Positions 26,739-36,419 are shown, counted from the stretch's first letter. The stretch: DNA of 64,000 bases from Arthrobacter sp. ATA002 (GCF_026898095.1 NZ_CP114015.1:2790001-2854000), one strand, 5' to 3'. Made by a program: numbers and translations. The notes: generated from the letters alone by a model not told the origin.

Positions 26739-26960
26739 CTACTTCTTGGGCGGAATATCACGGCCCAGGCGGCGTTCGGGCGGAACGTCCTGAACGTCGC
26801 ACACTGCCAGCCACACGGCTTTGGGTTCAATTCCGCCGCCCAGCGCCTCGGCCGCCGTCCTGCCGCCGAGCGAGCCCAGCACCAGGTCATTGGCCAGCAC
26901 CCGGGAGTAGGCCGCACCGAACTCATCGTCCATCAGCCGCCAGAAATCACTAAGTCGCAT
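26739..26960 (-). CDS. DUF3046 protein
   Basis: Small cytoplasmic actinobacterial protein of 73 residues: MRLSDFWRLMDDEFG, then GGRTAAEALGGGIEPKAVWLAVCD and VPPERRLG. It is regularly encoded just upstream of recA in actinobacteria, as here. The function is unknown. The LexA box lies between it and recA, so recA has its own promoter. Confidence 0.9.
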   Translation of the reverse strand: MRLSDFWRLMDDEFGAAYSRVLANDLVLGSLGGRTAAEALGGGIEPKAVWLAVCDVQDVPPERRLGRDIPPKK

Positions 26961-27086
26961 CGCTTAATCCTCTCACGCCCGCGCGGTCCGCAGCCGGCAG
27001 GCCACCGCACGCCGCTGGAAACGCCCTGCGCAGGGCAGACACAGCTTTTCGCCGGCGCTGCCGCGGCCGGACCCTAGAATGGAACC

Positions 27087-27560
27087 ATGACCGACCAGGC
27101 ATCCTCCCCTTCCCCCCGGCACCACGAAGCCGCCATCGAAACCCTGGAACATGCCCTGTCCGTGCTGTGGCGCCGGGCACGGTCGAATTCGCACAAGGTG
27201 GCCCGGGAGGTACACCCGGACATGGAGCCGGCGGCCTACGGACTGCTGCTTCTGCTGCAGCAGCAGGAGGCGATGCGCCTGACCGATATCGCCGCGAACA
27301 TCGGCATCGGCAAGCCGTCCATCAGCCGGCAGATCGTCATGCTGGAGAGCCTGGGCCTCGTCCAAAAGCATGCGGACCCCCAGGACGGGCGGGCACAGAC
27401 CATTTCGCTGACCCCGGCCGGGTCGCAGGCGCTGGCCCGCACCCAGGCCGCCCGCAAGGATCTGTTCCGCACGCTGCTGGAGGGTTGGGAGGATGAGGAG
27501 CTGGTGCAGCTGGGCTCGCTGCTGACAAAGCTCAACGCGTCCTACGCGCGGGAGCGCTGA
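27087..27560 (+). CDS. MarR-family transcriptional regulator
   Basis: Winged-helix regulator of 157 residues. Helix 1 is ALSVLWRRARSNSHKVAREVHP. The DNA-binding part is MRLTDIAANIGIGKPSISRQIVMLESLGLV, and the wing is DPQDGRAQTISLTPAGSQAL. It is divergent from the DUF3046 gene and followed by a strong terminator, so it is monocistronic. The target genes and ligand cannot be told from the window; the adjacent gene carries no drug or aromatic-degradation function. Confidence 0.9.
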   Translation: MTDQASSPSPRHHEAAIETLEHALSVLWRRARSNSHKVAREVHPDMEPAAYGLLLLLQQQEAMRLTDIAANIGIGKPSISRQIVMLESLGLVQKHADPQDGRAQTISLTPAGSQALARTQAARKDLFRTLLEGWEDEELVQLGSLLTKLNASYARER

Positions 27561-27670
27561 CCCGGCCGGCGGGCCCGGCCCGGTGCGGATCGGCCGGGTG
27601 CTGGGCACGGGTGCCCGGCCGTCGGGAAGCACTGACACGGGAAGCATTCAGGGGAACTATCGGCACAGCA

Positions 27671-27701
27671 AAGACCCCGCCGTTGCCGGCGGGGTCTTTT
27701 T
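27671..27701 (+). terminator. Intrinsic terminator after the MarR gene
   Basis: An 11-bp stem (AGACCCCGCCG / CGGCGGGGTCT) with a 4-base loop is followed by TTTTTAT. A-rich bases on the other side make it usable for the converging clgR transcript too. Confidence 0.9.
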
Positions 27702-27751
27702 ATCGTGCGGAGGCAGGCCGTCTTTGATGCGGCGGCATGCCCGATGTAGGT

Positions 27752-28084
27752 CTACGGTGTGCGGGCCAGGTCCCGCGCCATGTCATCCGGAAATTCACGG
27801 GCAAACTCGCGCGAGAACTCGGATGGGACGGTGTCGGGTATGGCGATGCCTTCTGCGCTCGCCACCCGGTCGCTGACCTCACGAAGCATCAGAGACAGGG
27901 GCACATCCAGCGCGGTGCAGATTGAGGAGAGAAGTTCCGAGGAGGCTTCCTTCTGGCCCCGCTCCACCTCGCTGAGGTAGCCGAGCGAAACGCGTGCGCT
28001 GTGCGAGACCTCGCGCAGGGTACGACCCTGGCGCTGACGGACATCGCGCAGTACGTCGCCAATTTCATGACGAAGAACAACCAT
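27752..28084 (-). CDS. clgR: XRE-family regulator, ClgR type
   Basis: HTH_3 protein of 110 residues: [50 protein letters not shown] spans the helix-turn-helix, and a short acidic tail ends LARTP. ClgR in streptomycetes and corynebacteria activates clp protease genes and is itself a Clp substrate; this gene has the same position, between cinA and recA. I take ATG 28084 because AAAGGAG lies 6 bases upstream. The longer frame to 28177 lacks a ribosome binding site. The symbol is assigned from family and synteny. Confidence 0.85.
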   Translation of the reverse strand: MVVLRHEIGDVLRDVRQRQGRTLREVSHSARVSLGYLSEVERGQKEASSELLSSICTALDVPLSLMLREVSDRVASAEGIAIPDTVPSEFSREFAREFPDDMARDLARTP

Positions 28085-28207
28085 TTTGCGCTCCTTTGGC
28101 TCCCGGCGTGCATCTTCCGCTAACCCTACATCCCGCCAGCGAATAACGCCGTTCACGGATACGGGTTGCTTAACCATCTGTATCGTCCTGCTCCTTATGT
28201 GGTCCGG

Positions 28208-28224
28208 CTGCGGTTGTACCGCAG
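28208..28224. promoter_or_regulatory. Palindrome upstream of clgR, candidate operator
   Basis: CTGCGG-N5-CCGCAG is a perfect inverted repeat 124 bases upstream of the clgR start, in the 244-base gap to cinA. ClgR proteins bind palindromes with CGC/GCG half sites and often regulate themselves. The match is suggestive only. Confidence 0.4.
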
Positions 28225-28328
28225 CTATCTAAAGATCGTAGTCCGGAAACCTTGGTGGTTCCTGATACTAACAACTGAGCGTCACCGTGATTTGTTCCCG
28301 GTGCCGTCCACGCGTTCCTGCGGTCCGG

Positions 28329-28817
28329 TCAGGCTCTGTCCGCGAGGACCCCGGCCAGCAGTACCAGTGCTTCGTCACAGGCCTGCCGGCGGATGGCTGC
28401 CCGGTCCCCCGAAAAGGAAAATTCCCGGACCAGGGTCTGCTCCGGTGCCGCCACGGCGATAAACACGCAGCCCACAGGCTTGCCGTCATGGGGTTCCGGA
28501 CCTGCGGCCCCGGTGGTCGCCACTCCAATGTCCGCTGCGAGGACCCGCCGGGCGCCGCAGGCCATCTGCCGGGCCACCTCCGCGTCGACGGATCCCGCAG
28601 CAGCCAGCAGGCCGCCGTCGACCCCCAGGACATTTTTCTTCACAGTGTTGGCATACGCGACCACTCCCCCGAGGAGCACCGCGGATGCTCCGGGGACGGC
28701 ACCAAGCTCGGCGGCGACCAGCCCGGCAGTCAGAGACTCCGCGGTCGCCACGGTCAGCCCGGCTGCGGCCGCCGCGGAAACAACTTCCTGCGCGCCGCCG
28801 CTTCCGGCAAAAGTCAC
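28329..28817 (-). CDS. cinA: CinA C-terminal-type nicotinamide-nucleotide amidase
   Basis: Stand-alone CinA_C domain (PncC type, 162 residues) that deamidates nicotinamide mononucleotide in NAD recycling. Typical blocks: VATAESLTAGLVAAELGAVPGASAVLLGGVVAYAN, LGVDGGLL and VGVATTGAAGPEP-like VATTGAAGPEPHDGKP. The N-terminal MoCF domain of full CinA is absent, as usual in this lineage. GTG 28817 overlaps the pgsA stop by 4 bases. The role is taken from the family; the older competence-damage name has no support here. Confidence 0.9.
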   Translation of the reverse strand: MTFAGSGGAQEVVSAAAAAGLTVATAESLTAGLVAAELGAVPGASAVLLGGVVAYANTVKKNVLGVDGGLLAAAGSVDAEVARQMACGARRVLAADIGVATTGAAGPEPHDGKPVGCVFIAVAAPEQTLVREFSFSGDRAAIRRQACDEALVLLAGVLADRA

Positions 28818-29416
28818 CGGCCGCCCGGATTCTGCAGCGCGCTGCGGCGAAGTTTAACCGCCTGGATGATGTAGTCGATCCCGGTGACCACCGTGATCAC
28901 CAGCGCAGCAGCCATGACGACGGCGCTGATCCACCAGGCCCAGCTGCCAAGCCAGGTGGCCAGCGGCAGCAGGAACAGGAAGATCGCGAAGGTCTGGACC
29001 ACGGTCTTGAGCTTGCCGCCGCGGGACGCCGCCATGACGCCGTACCGGATGACGACGAAACGCAGCAGGGTGATGCCGATTTCCCGGGCCAGAATCACGA
29101 TGGTTACCCACCACCACAGCTCGCCCAGCGCGGAGAGCATCACCAGGGCTGATCCAATCAGCAGCTTGTCCGCGATGGGGTCCGCGATCTTGCCGAAATC
29201 GGTGATGAGGCCGCGGCTGCGGGCGAGGTCGCCGTCGAGCTTGTCCGTGTAGATCGCGACGGCGAAGGTCGCCACGGCAAGCCAGCGGTACATTCCGTCC
29301 CGGCCGTCGTCTGACAGCAGCAGCCAGATGAACAGCGGAACCATCAGGATCCTGATGACCGTCAAGACGTTGGCGATGTTCAGGACGGGGACATTCCCGG
29401 AAGAAGAGTTGCTCAC
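28814..29416 (-). CDS. pgsA: CDP-diacylglycerol-glycerol-3-phosphate 3-phosphatidyltransferase
   Basis: Inner-membrane enzyme that makes phosphatidylglycerol phosphate. The CDP-alcohol phosphatidyltransferase motif is complete: TDKLDGDLARSRGLITDFGKIADPIAD, with the D..DG..AR...D...D spacing. About five to six hydrophobic helices cover the rest of its 200 residues. It lies between ftsK (20 bases upstream) and cinA (overlapping), the usual actinobacterial order. Confidence 0.93.
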   Translation of the reverse strand: MSNSSSGNVPVLNIANVLTVIRILMVPLFIWLLLSDDGRDGMYRWLAVATFAVAIYTDKLDGDLARSRGLITDFGKIADPIADKLLIGSALVMLSALGELWWWVTIVILAREIGITLLRFVVIRYGVMAASRGGKLKTVVQTFAIFLFLLPLATWLGSWAWWISAVVMAAALVITVVTGIDYIIQAVKLRRSALQNPGGR

Positions 29417-29435
29417 AGTTCCAGCCTAGCGGGAA

Positions 29436-32390
29436 TCACCGCCCGGTTAAGTTCCAGGCGTCCTCGGACCCCTCTTCTCCGTTTTCGGCGTCGCCGTCGT
29501 AATACTCGGTGGCCTGCCTGCGGCCCTCCAGGTCCTGTGCCACGAGGTCCGCCGGACCTTCGGGGTCTAAGCCGTGGTTGACGTTCGCGTTCTCCGCCAG
29601 CGCCGCGGTCTCGGCCGCGCCGGGACCGTTGGCCGCTTCTCCCCCGCTGATTGCGGCCAGCGTGGCAGCCAAATCATCCGGCTTAACCATGACGTCGCGG
29701 GCTTTGGAGCCCTCGGAGGGCCCGACGACGCCACGGGACTCGAGCAGGTCCATGAGACGCCCGGCCTTGGCGAAACCGACGCGCAGCTTGCGCTGGAGCA
29801 TGGACGTGGAACCGAACTGCGTGGTGACCACCAGCTCGGTGGCCTGCAGCAGCAGGTCCATGTCGTCGCCGATGTCGTCTTCGATCTGCTTCTTGGGGGC
29901 GGACACCGTTACGTCGTCGCGGTAAACGGCGCCCAGCTGGCCCTTGACGTGCTCGACCACGCGGTGGATTTCCGATTCGGTCACCCAGGCGCCCTGGACA
30001 CGGATGGGCTTGTTGGCGCCCATCGGCAGGAACAGGGCATCGCCCTGGCCCAGCAGCTTTTCGGCGCCGGGCTGGTCCAGGACCACCCGGGAGTCGGTGA
30101 CCGACGACGTCGCAAACGCCATGCGCGACGGCACGTTGGCCTTGATCAGGCCCGTCACGACGTCGACGGAGGGCCGCTGGGTGGCCAGGACCAGATGGAT
30201 GCCGGCGGCGCGGGCGAGCTGTGTGATGCGGACGATGGAATCTTCGACGTCGCGGGGGGCGACCATCATCAGGTCGGCGAGCTCGTCAACGATCACCAGC
30301 AGGTACGGATAGGCCCTTACGACCCGCTTGGAGCCGGCCGGCGGAACGACCTTGCCCAGTTTGACGGCCTTGTTGAAGTCATCGATGTGCTTGAAGCCGA
30401 AGTTGGCCAGGTCATCGTACCGGGTGTCCATTTCCCGGACCACCCACTGCAGCGCCTCGGCGGCCTTCTTCGGATTGGTGATGATCGGTGTGATCAGGTG
30501 CGGCACGCCCTCGTACGCGGTCAGTTCCACGCGCTTGGGGTCCACCATCACCATGCGGACCTCATCCGGGGTGGAGCGCATCAGGATGGACGTGATCATG
30601 GAGTTCACGAACGAGGACTTACCGGCACCGGTCGCACCGGCCACCAGCAGGTGCGGCATCTTGGCCAGGTTCGCGACGACGAAGCCGCCTTCGACGTCCT
30701 TGCCCACGCCCATGACCATGGGATGCTCGGTCTTGCGGGCGGCATTGGAGCGCAGCACATCGCCCAGGGCGACGACTTCCTTGTCCGCGTTGGGAATCTC
30801 GATGCCAATGGCACTTTTCCCCGGGATGGGCGACAGGATGCGCACGTCCGAGGAGGCCACGGCGTAGGAAATGTTCTTGGACAGTGCGGTGACCCGCTCC
30901 ACCTTGGTGCCAGGGGAAAGCTCGATTTCGTAGCGCGTCACCGTGGGGCCGCGGCTGAAACCGGTGACGTGGGCTTCGACCTTGAACTGGTCCAGCGTGT
31001 TGGTCAGCGCATCAACCACGGCGTCATTGGCCTCGGAGCGTTCCTTCGCCGGCGGTCCGGCCGGCAGGAACTCGGACGGCGGCAGCGTGTAGGTCACATC
31101 GCCGGAGAGCTGGAGCTGTTCCGTGCGCTGCGGGATGGGGGTGGCGGGCGTGAGGTTCTTGACCGTCCGCGCGGGAACCGGAGGCACGGCAGGGGCCGCG
31201 GGCAGCCCGCCGGGGGCGCCAAGCGCCGCACCGGCTTCGGGAACCATGGCGATGGCCTCGGTGGGCGGCTCGGCGCCGTCGAACCCGCCGGCCGGCAGGC
31301 CCTGGGCACGGCGGATCTTCTGCGTGGCAAGCTCGGACCGGGTGGGCCGCCGCACGCCCGGCGGGATGGCCGGTTCGGGCACCGCGGGCACATCGGAAGC
31401 GCCGGAGGCATCCGCGGCTTCGTCGTCATCCGCCAGGACGGCACGCTCAAAGGCTTCGTCGCCGGCAAAGCCCTCGGCGGGAAGGTCCTCCCCCGATTCG
31501 GCGTTGCGGCCGAACATCCGCCCCTTCTTTTTCGGCGTCTTCCGCGTTTTCTGCGCCTTCGCCGGGCGCTGGTCCCGCTCGTACAGGTAGCTCTGGTCGT
31601 GGGCTTCGGGATCGTCCGGGGCCAGGTCCTGGCCCATCAGGTGCTCGTAAAGGGCGCGCAGGCGCATCGGGATGTGGCGGAACGGGGTGGCCGTAATGAT
31701 CAGCAGACCAACGAACACCAGGAACCCCAGCAGGATGGCCACGGGCCACGGGGTCAGTGCCGCGGACAGCGGTCCGGCCACCAGGAAACCGACGATGCCG
31801 CCGGACGCCCAGAGCCGGTCGAAGCCGTCGGAGAGGGCGGGCGAGCCGCCGACAATGTGGGTGATGCCCGATCCGGCGAAAAGGACCAGGACCAGGCCGA
31901 TGCTGATGCGGCTGTTGGCGTGGTGCCGTTCGGGATAACGGAACAGCCGGACCGCGCCGGTGAGGAGCATGAAGGGAACGACGACGGCCATCCAGCCGAA
32001 GGTGCCGGCTGCCCCCGCATGGATGATGTCGGCAACCGGGCCGCGCAGGGCCCACCACTCGACCGTAGCCACGGCAAGGGCGGTCAGGATGAGGAAGAAT
32101 CCGGTTCCGTCGCGGCGGACGTCCCGGTCGGGAACGACGTCGGCTCCCAGTTTGCGGATGCCTGCACCCGCCAGCCGGGCCATCCCCATCCACGCGCCCT
32201 GGACTGCGCGCAGCGGCAGCGGTACCTGCTCGGCGTCGGCCTGTGCCGTGCCGCCGGCACCGGAGCGTCCGGTGGCCTTGCCCCGCGGCTGTGTTTTGCC
32301 GGCGGATTTTCCTGTGGTGCCCCCGGTGTTCCGGCTGGTGCTCCGGCCGGAAGCAGCGCCGCGTGCGGCAGGGGAAGTACGAGTGGCCAT
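29436..32390 (-). CDS. ftsK: DNA translocase FtsK
   Basis: Septal DNA pump that clears the chromosome and activates XerCD at dif. Layout: a basic Ser/Arg/Gly-rich N-terminus, four membrane helices at about 60-220, and a variable linker to about 480. The alpha/beta motor follows with VAGATGAGKSSFVNSM (Walker A, about 590), VIVDELADLMMVAPRDVEDSI (Walker B) and LATQRPSVDVVTGLIKANVPSR. The C-terminal gamma winged helix is at about 850-910 (TSMLQRKLRVGFAKAGRLMDLLE) and reads the KOPS sequences. An acidic tail follows. ATG 32390 is preceded closely by GGAGG; the GTG at 32399 is the alternative. Confidence 0.96.
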   Translation of the reverse strand: MATRTSPAARGAASGRSTSRNTGGTTGKSAGKTQPRGKATGRSGAGGTAQADAEQVPLPLRAVQGAWMGMARLAGAGIRKLGADVVPDRDVRRDGTGFFLILTALAVATVEWWALRGPVADIIHAGAAGTFGWMAVVVPFMLLTGAVRLFRYPERHHANSRISIGLVLVLFAGSGITHIVGGSPALSDGFDRLWASGGIVGFLVAGPLSAALTPWPVAILLGFLVFVGLLIITATPFRHIPMRLRALYEHLMGQDLAPDDPEAHDQSYLYERDQRPAKAQKTRKTPKKKGRMFGRNAESGEDLPAEGFAGDEAFERAVLADDDEAADASGASDVPAVPEPAIPPGVRRPTRSELATQKIRRAQGLPAGGFDGAEPPTEAIAMVPEAGAALGAPGGLPAAPAVPPVPARTVKNLTPATPIPQRTEQLQLSGDVTYTLPPSEFLPAGPPAKERSEANDAVVDALTNTLDQFKVEAHVTGFSRGPTVTRYEIELSPGTKVERVTALSKNISYAVASSDVRILSPIPGKSAIGIEIPNADKEVVALGDVLRSNAARKTEHPMVMGVGKDVEGGFVVANLAKMPHLLVAGATGAGKSSFVNSMITSILMRSTPDEVRMVMVDPKRVELTAYEGVPHLITPIITNPKKAAEALQWVVREMDTRYDDLANFGFKHIDDFNKAVKLGKVVPPAGSKRVVRAYPYLLVIVDELADLMMVAPRDVEDSIVRITQLARAAGIHLVLATQRPSVDVVTGLIKANVPSRMAFATSSVTDSRVVLDQPGAEKLLGQGDALFLPMGANKPIRVQGAWVTESEIHRVVEHVKGQLGAVYRDDVTVSAPKKQIEDDIGDDMDLLLQATELVVTTQFGSTSMLQRKLRVGFAKAGRLMDLLESRGVVGPSEGSKARDVMVKPDDLAATLAAISGGEAANGPGAAETAALAENANVNHGLDPEGPADLVAQDLEGRRQATEYYDGDAENGEEGSEDAWNLTGR

Positions 32391-32495
32391 AGCCTCCACG
32401 GTACCCGATGCGGCCGGGCAAGCCGCGGATTTACGCGTCCTGCCCGGCCCTGGGGTACCTGTCCTGCTGCTGTCCTTGAGCTGCCCAGCGCCCGC

Positions 32496-34187
32496 CTACG
32501 CTTCGAGGACCACCGGAACGATCATCGGGCGCCGGCGCAGGCGCCGGTTCACCCAGGTGCCGACCACCCGGCGGACCACCTGCTGCAGCTGATAGGTGGT
32601 GTGGTCCTTGTTCGACGTGACCGCTTCTTCCAGGGCCTTGCTGATCCGGGGCTTGATCTCATCAAAGACGGCGTCGTCTTCAGCGAAGCCGCGCGCGTGG
32701 ATTTCCGGGCCGGACACGATCGTTCCGGTGCTGCGGTTGACCACGGTAATGACCGAGATGAAGCCCTCTTCGCCGAGGATGACCCGGTCCTTGAGGTCGG
32801 TGTCGGTGATTTCCCCGACGCTGGAGCCGTCCACGTAAACGAATCCGCACTCGACGGAGCCAACCACGCGGGCCTTTCCATCGCGCAGATCCACCACGGT
32901 GCCGTCGTCGGCCAGGATCACGTTCTGCGCCGGAACGCCGGTGGCCTCGGCCAGCTTGCCGTTGGCGATCAGGTGCCGGGTTTCTCCGTGCACGGGCATG
33001 GCGTTCTTCGGCTGCAGAATGTTGTACGTGTACAGCAGTTCTCCGGCCGAGGCATGCCCTGAGACATGGATTTTGGCGTTGCCCTTGTGCACCACATCGG
33101 CGCCGAGCTTCATCAGCCCGTTGATCACGCGGAAAACGGCATTCTCGTTGCCGGGAATCAGGGAGGAAGCGAGGATGACCGTGTCGCCCTGCCCAATCCG
33201 GATCCGATGGTCGCCGTTGGCCATGCGCGACAATGCCGCCATCGGCTCGCCCTGGGAACCGGTGGACATCAGCACGAGCCGGTCATCGGGCATGTCGTCC
33301 ACGTTTTTCAGGTCCACCAGGATGCCCTCGGGCACGTTCAGGTATCCGAGCTTCTCGGCAATGGCCATGTTGCGCACCATGGAACGGCCCACGAAGCACA
33401 CCTTGCGGTTGTGCGCCGCCGCGGCGTCCAGCACCTGCTGCACGCGGTGGATGTGGGAGGAGAAGGACGCAACGATGATGCGCTTGCTCACCTTCCCGAA
33501 GAGGGTTTCCAGCACCGGGCCGATTTCCCGCTCGGCCGTAGTAAAACCGGGAACGTCGGCGTTGGTCGAGTCGGCCATGTACAGGTCCACGCCCTCTTCG
33601 CCGAGCCGGGCGAAGGCGCGCAGGTCCGTGATGCGCCCGTCAAGGGGCAGCTGGTCCATTTTGAAGTCGCCGGTGTGGAGCACGGTGCCGGCGGCGGTGC
33701 GGATAAACACGGCCAGGGCATCGGGAATGGAATGGTTCACGGCCACGAACTCGCATTCGAAGGGCCCGAACTGCTCCACCTGGCCCTCGGTGACCGTAAA
33801 GGTGAACGGCTTGATCCGGTGTTCCTGCAGTTTGGCTTCGATCAGGGCCAGAGTCAGCTGTGAGCCGATCAGGGGAATGTCGTTCTTCAGCCGCAGCAGG
33901 TACGGCACTGCACCGATGTGGTCTTCGTGGCCGTGGGTCAGCACCACGCCCACGACGTCGTCGAGCCGGTCCTCGATATAGGAGAAGTCCGGCAGGATCA
34001 GGTCCACGCCGGGCTGGGTTTCCTCGGGAAAGAGGACGCCGCAGTCCACGATCAGCAGCTTGCCGTCGATTTCGAAGACGGCCATGTTACGGCCGATCTC
34101 GCCGAGTCCGCCAAGGGGGACAATCCGGAGCGTTCCCTCCTGCAGGGCCGGCGGAGCGCTGAGCGCGGGAACTGCGGTTTCAGTCAT
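32496..34187 (-). CDS. rnj: Ribonuclease J
   Basis: Metallo-beta-lactamase-fold RNase with endo- and 5'-exonuclease activity in RNA decay. The zinc motif LTHGHEDHIGAVPYLL is at about 90-105, with VDCGVLFPEE before it and SGHASAGELLYTYNILQPKNAMPVHGE after. The beta-CASP part lies between, and a C-terminal domain starts at about 450. The length (563) is normal. It follows dapA's start region on the same strand in the order dapA-rnj, with a gap of 6 bases to dapA, so the two are probably co-transcribed. Confidence 0.96.
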   Translation of the reverse strand: MTETAVPALSAPPALQEGTLRIVPLGGLGEIGRNMAVFEIDGKLLIVDCGVLFPEETQPGVDLILPDFSYIEDRLDDVVGVVLTHGHEDHIGAVPYLLRLKNDIPLIGSQLTLALIEAKLQEHRIKPFTFTVTEGQVEQFGPFECEFVAVNHSIPDALAVFIRTAAGTVLHTGDFKMDQLPLDGRITDLRAFARLGEEGVDLYMADSTNADVPGFTTAEREIGPVLETLFGKVSKRIIVASFSSHIHRVQQVLDAAAAHNRKVCFVGRSMVRNMAIAEKLGYLNVPEGILVDLKNVDDMPDDRLVLMSTGSQGEPMAALSRMANGDHRIRIGQGDTVILASSLIPGNENAVFRVINGLMKLGADVVHKGNAKIHVSGHASAGELLYTYNILQPKNAMPVHGETRHLIANGKLAEATGVPAQNVILADDGTVVDLRDGKARVVGSVECGFVYVDGSSVGEITDTDLKDRVILGEEGFISVITVVNRSTGTIVSGPEIHARGFAEDDAVFDEIKPRISKALEEAVTSNKDHTTYQLQQVVRRVVGTWVNRRLRRRPMIVPVVLEA

Positions 34188-34193
34188 GGTGCT

Positions 34194-35126
34194 TTATGCC
34201 TTGCCTTCCGAAAGGGTCCGGGAGAAGTCCCAGCCTGCCTCGGCCAGGTCGGTCAGGACCGTTTCCATTTCGACGGCGTCGGGCGCCACCAGCGGAAGCC
34301 GGACGGCAGCACCGGGAATGGTGCCCTGCAGCTTGAGGATCTGCTTGGCGGAGACCGCGCCGGGGATGTGGGTCATGACGGCGCGCACCACCGGGTCCAG
34401 TTCGAAATGGATCCGCCGTGCGGTGGCGAAGTCCCCCGCCGCCGCGGCATCCACCAGCGCACGGAACTGCGCCGTGGCCACGTGGGCCGAAACGCTGACC
34501 ACGCCCACGGCACCGGCGGCCATCCACGGCAGGGTCAGTCCGTCGTCGCCGGCATACACGTCGAGGGTGGTGTTGGCCAGGACCTGCGTGATCGCCGCGA
34601 AGTCCGCCTTGGCGTCCTTCAGTGCCATGACGGCCGGGATATTCGCAAGGCGGACCATGGTGTCCGTGGAAATTGCGATGCCGGCGCGGCCGGGAATGTC
34701 GTAGACCATGATCGGCAGGTCCGTGGCAGCGGCGACTGCTTCGAAGTGCGCCACCACGCCGGCCTGGGTCGGCTTGTTGTAATACGGCGTCACGACCAGC
34801 TGCGCGTCGGCGCCGGCGCGCAGGGCACGGCGGGCCATTTCCACCGAATGGGAGGTGTGGTTGGTCCCCGTGCCGGCGATAACCTTGGCGCGGCCGCCCA
34901 CGGTCTCGGCCACGACCCGGAACAGGTCTTCCTTTTCGCTGTCCTCCAGGGTGGAGGTTTCGCCCGTGGTTCCGGAGACCACCAGGCCGTCACAACCGTC
35001 CTCCACCAGCTTGTTGGCGAGGCTTGCCGTGGCGTCGAAGTCCACGGCTCCATCCTCGGTGAACGGTGTCACCATGGCGGTGACGAGGGTCCCAAACGGA
35101 AGTGCGCGAATATCAGAATCAGCCAT
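34194..35126 (-). CDS. dapA: 4-hydroxy-tetrahydrodipicolinate synthase
   Basis: Condenses pyruvate and aspartate semialdehyde, the first step of the DAP/lysine branch. It is a TIM barrel with GTLVTAMVTPF, VSGTTGETSTLEDSEK, YYNKPTQAGVVAHF (active-site Tyr), VYDIPGRAGI and ALKDAKAD with the Schiff-base Lys. The 310-residue length is normal. The start is ATG 35126 (MADSDIRALPFG). The longer frame to 35309 has no family similarity. dapB lies 1.8 kb upstream on the same strand but is separated by a plus-strand gene. Confidence 0.97.
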   Translation of the reverse strand: MADSDIRALPFGTLVTAMVTPFTEDGAVDFDATASLANKLVEDGCDGLVVSGTTGETSTLEDSEKEDLFRVVAETVGGRAKVIAGTGTNHTSHSVEMARRALRAGADAQLVVTPYYNKPTQAGVVAHFEAVAAATDLPIMVYDIPGRAGIAISTDTMVRLANIPAVMALKDAKADFAAITQVLANTTLDVYAGDDGLTLPWMAAGAVGVVSVSAHVATAQFRALVDAAAAGDFATARRIHFELDPVVRAVMTHIPGAVSAKQILKLQGTIPGAAVRLPLVAPDAVEMETVLTDLAEAGWDFSRTLSEGKA

Positions 35127-35235
35127 GGGTAAAACGTTACCCGTTCCCTGCACCGTTGGGACAACGCGGCCGCGGCTTCGCCGGGAACCGGAAAGCGCCG
35201 CGCGGCGGCGGCGTGTGCTGTGAGACGATCGGTTC

Positions 35236-36402
35236 ATGATCGGACGGCGGTTGACGGGCATCGATGCAGCCCGGGGCATAGCGCTTTTGGGCATGATGGC
35301 GACCCACATTTTTCCTCTTTACGACGAGCAGACGGGGAATCCCTCCTGGACCGGCCTCGTCTTATCGGGGCGCTCCTCCGCGCTGTTTGCCGTGGTGGCG
35401 GGCATCGGCCTGGCGCTGCTTACCGGCGGCAGCCAGCCGCGCTCCGGCACCGCCCTGACCGCAGACCGGCGCGGCATCGCCGTCCGGGCCGTGATTATCG
35501 CCCTCACCGGCCTGGTTCTCGGCGGCCTGGACACGACCATTGCCGTCATCCTGTTCCACTACGGCGTCCTGTTCCTGCTGGCGCTGCCCTTCGTGGGCAT
35601 GCGGCTGCCCCGGCTCGCGCTGTGGGCCGGTGTCTGGCTGCTGCTCTCCCCGGTCCTGGCCTATCTGATCCGGCCCTGGCTCTCTTCCGCGGTGGAACCG
35701 TCAACGTTGGACTCCAATGTCAGCTGGGAAGCTTTCCTGACGCCCGGAACCCTGCTGGCGGATGTCTTTTTCACCGGCTTTTATCCGGTGGTGCAGTGGC
35801 TGAGCTACCTCCTGATCGGGCTGGTCATCGGGCGGCTCCGCCTGCAGGATGTTCCCGCCCAGGCTGGTCTGGTGGCCGCAGGCATCACGGCTGCCGCGGG
35901 AGCCAAGTTCCTGAGCTATTACCTGCTGGTGGACCGGGGAGGCTTTGAAGCTCTGCTCGCCACGGAGTCCGGGCGCATCTGGCCGCTGGCCCGCATGATG
36001 GAGGTCAACCTCGCCGGGGTGGAGCAGACCGGCTCCTGGTGGTGGCTGGCAGTGAGCGGGCCGCATTCGGGCACCCCGCTGGACCTGCTGCATACGGCCG
36101 GAACTGCCGCTGCCGTCGTCGGCGTGTGCCTGCTGCTGACCCGGGCGCGGCCCAACCTGCTGCTGCCCCTCTCGGCGGCGGGAGCCATGACGCTGACCCT
36201 GTACAGCATCCATGTCTGGATCATGTCGGTCACGGATGCGCAGCCGGTGCCGCCGGAGCCGGTGTGGCTGTTCTGGATCTCTGCCGTGGTTGCTGCCGGC
36301 CTCGGCATCGCCTTCACCCGGTTCGGCTCGCGCGGTCCGCTGGAGACACTGATGCATGGTGCCTCACAGCTGGCCCGGCACGGCTCGCTGAGCGGAAAAT
36401 AA
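35236..36402 (+). CDS. Integral membrane protein of the HGSNAT/DUF1624-DUF418 acyltransferase-like group
   Basis: The product has 388 residues and about ten hydrophobic helices. It opens with RLTGIDAARGIALLGMMATHI, the signature of heparan-alpha-glucosaminide N-acetyltransferase-like membrane proteins. The conserved His lies in the first helix. The C-terminal half (LTLYSIHVWIMS) is DUF418-like. Such proteins are thought to acylate cell-envelope glycans, but the substrate here is unknown. It is an isolated plus-strand gene between dapA and the TPR-like gene, with a 109-base upstream gap that must hold its promoter. Confidence 0.8.
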   Translation: MIGRRLTGIDAARGIALLGMMATHIFPLYDEQTGNPSWTGLVLSGRSSALFAVVAGIGLALLTGGSQPRSGTALTADRRGIAVRAVIIALTGLVLGGLDTTIAVILFHYGVLFLLALPFVGMRLPRLALWAGVWLLLSPVLAYLIRPWLSSAVEPSTLDSNVSWEAFLTPGTLLADVFFTGFYPVVQWLSYLLIGLVIGRLRLQDVPAQAGLVAAGITAAAGAKFLSYYLLVDRGGFEALLATESGRIWPLARMMEVNLAGVEQTGSWWWLAVSGPHSGTPLDLLHTAGTAAAVVGVCLLLTRARPNLLLPLSAAGAMTLTLYSIHVWIMSVTDAQPVPPEPVWLFWISAVVAAGLGIAFTRFGSRGPLETLMHGASQLARHGSLSGK

Positions 36403-36419
36403 GCCAGCGGCTGGCAGCC

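Noticed and set aside
29574..33062. Very long plus-strand open frame (about 1160 codons) opposite ftsK and rnj
   Set aside because: It is antisense to two intact conserved genes, rich in Gly, His, Arg and Gln, and has no recognisable domain. It is a by-product of high GC content.
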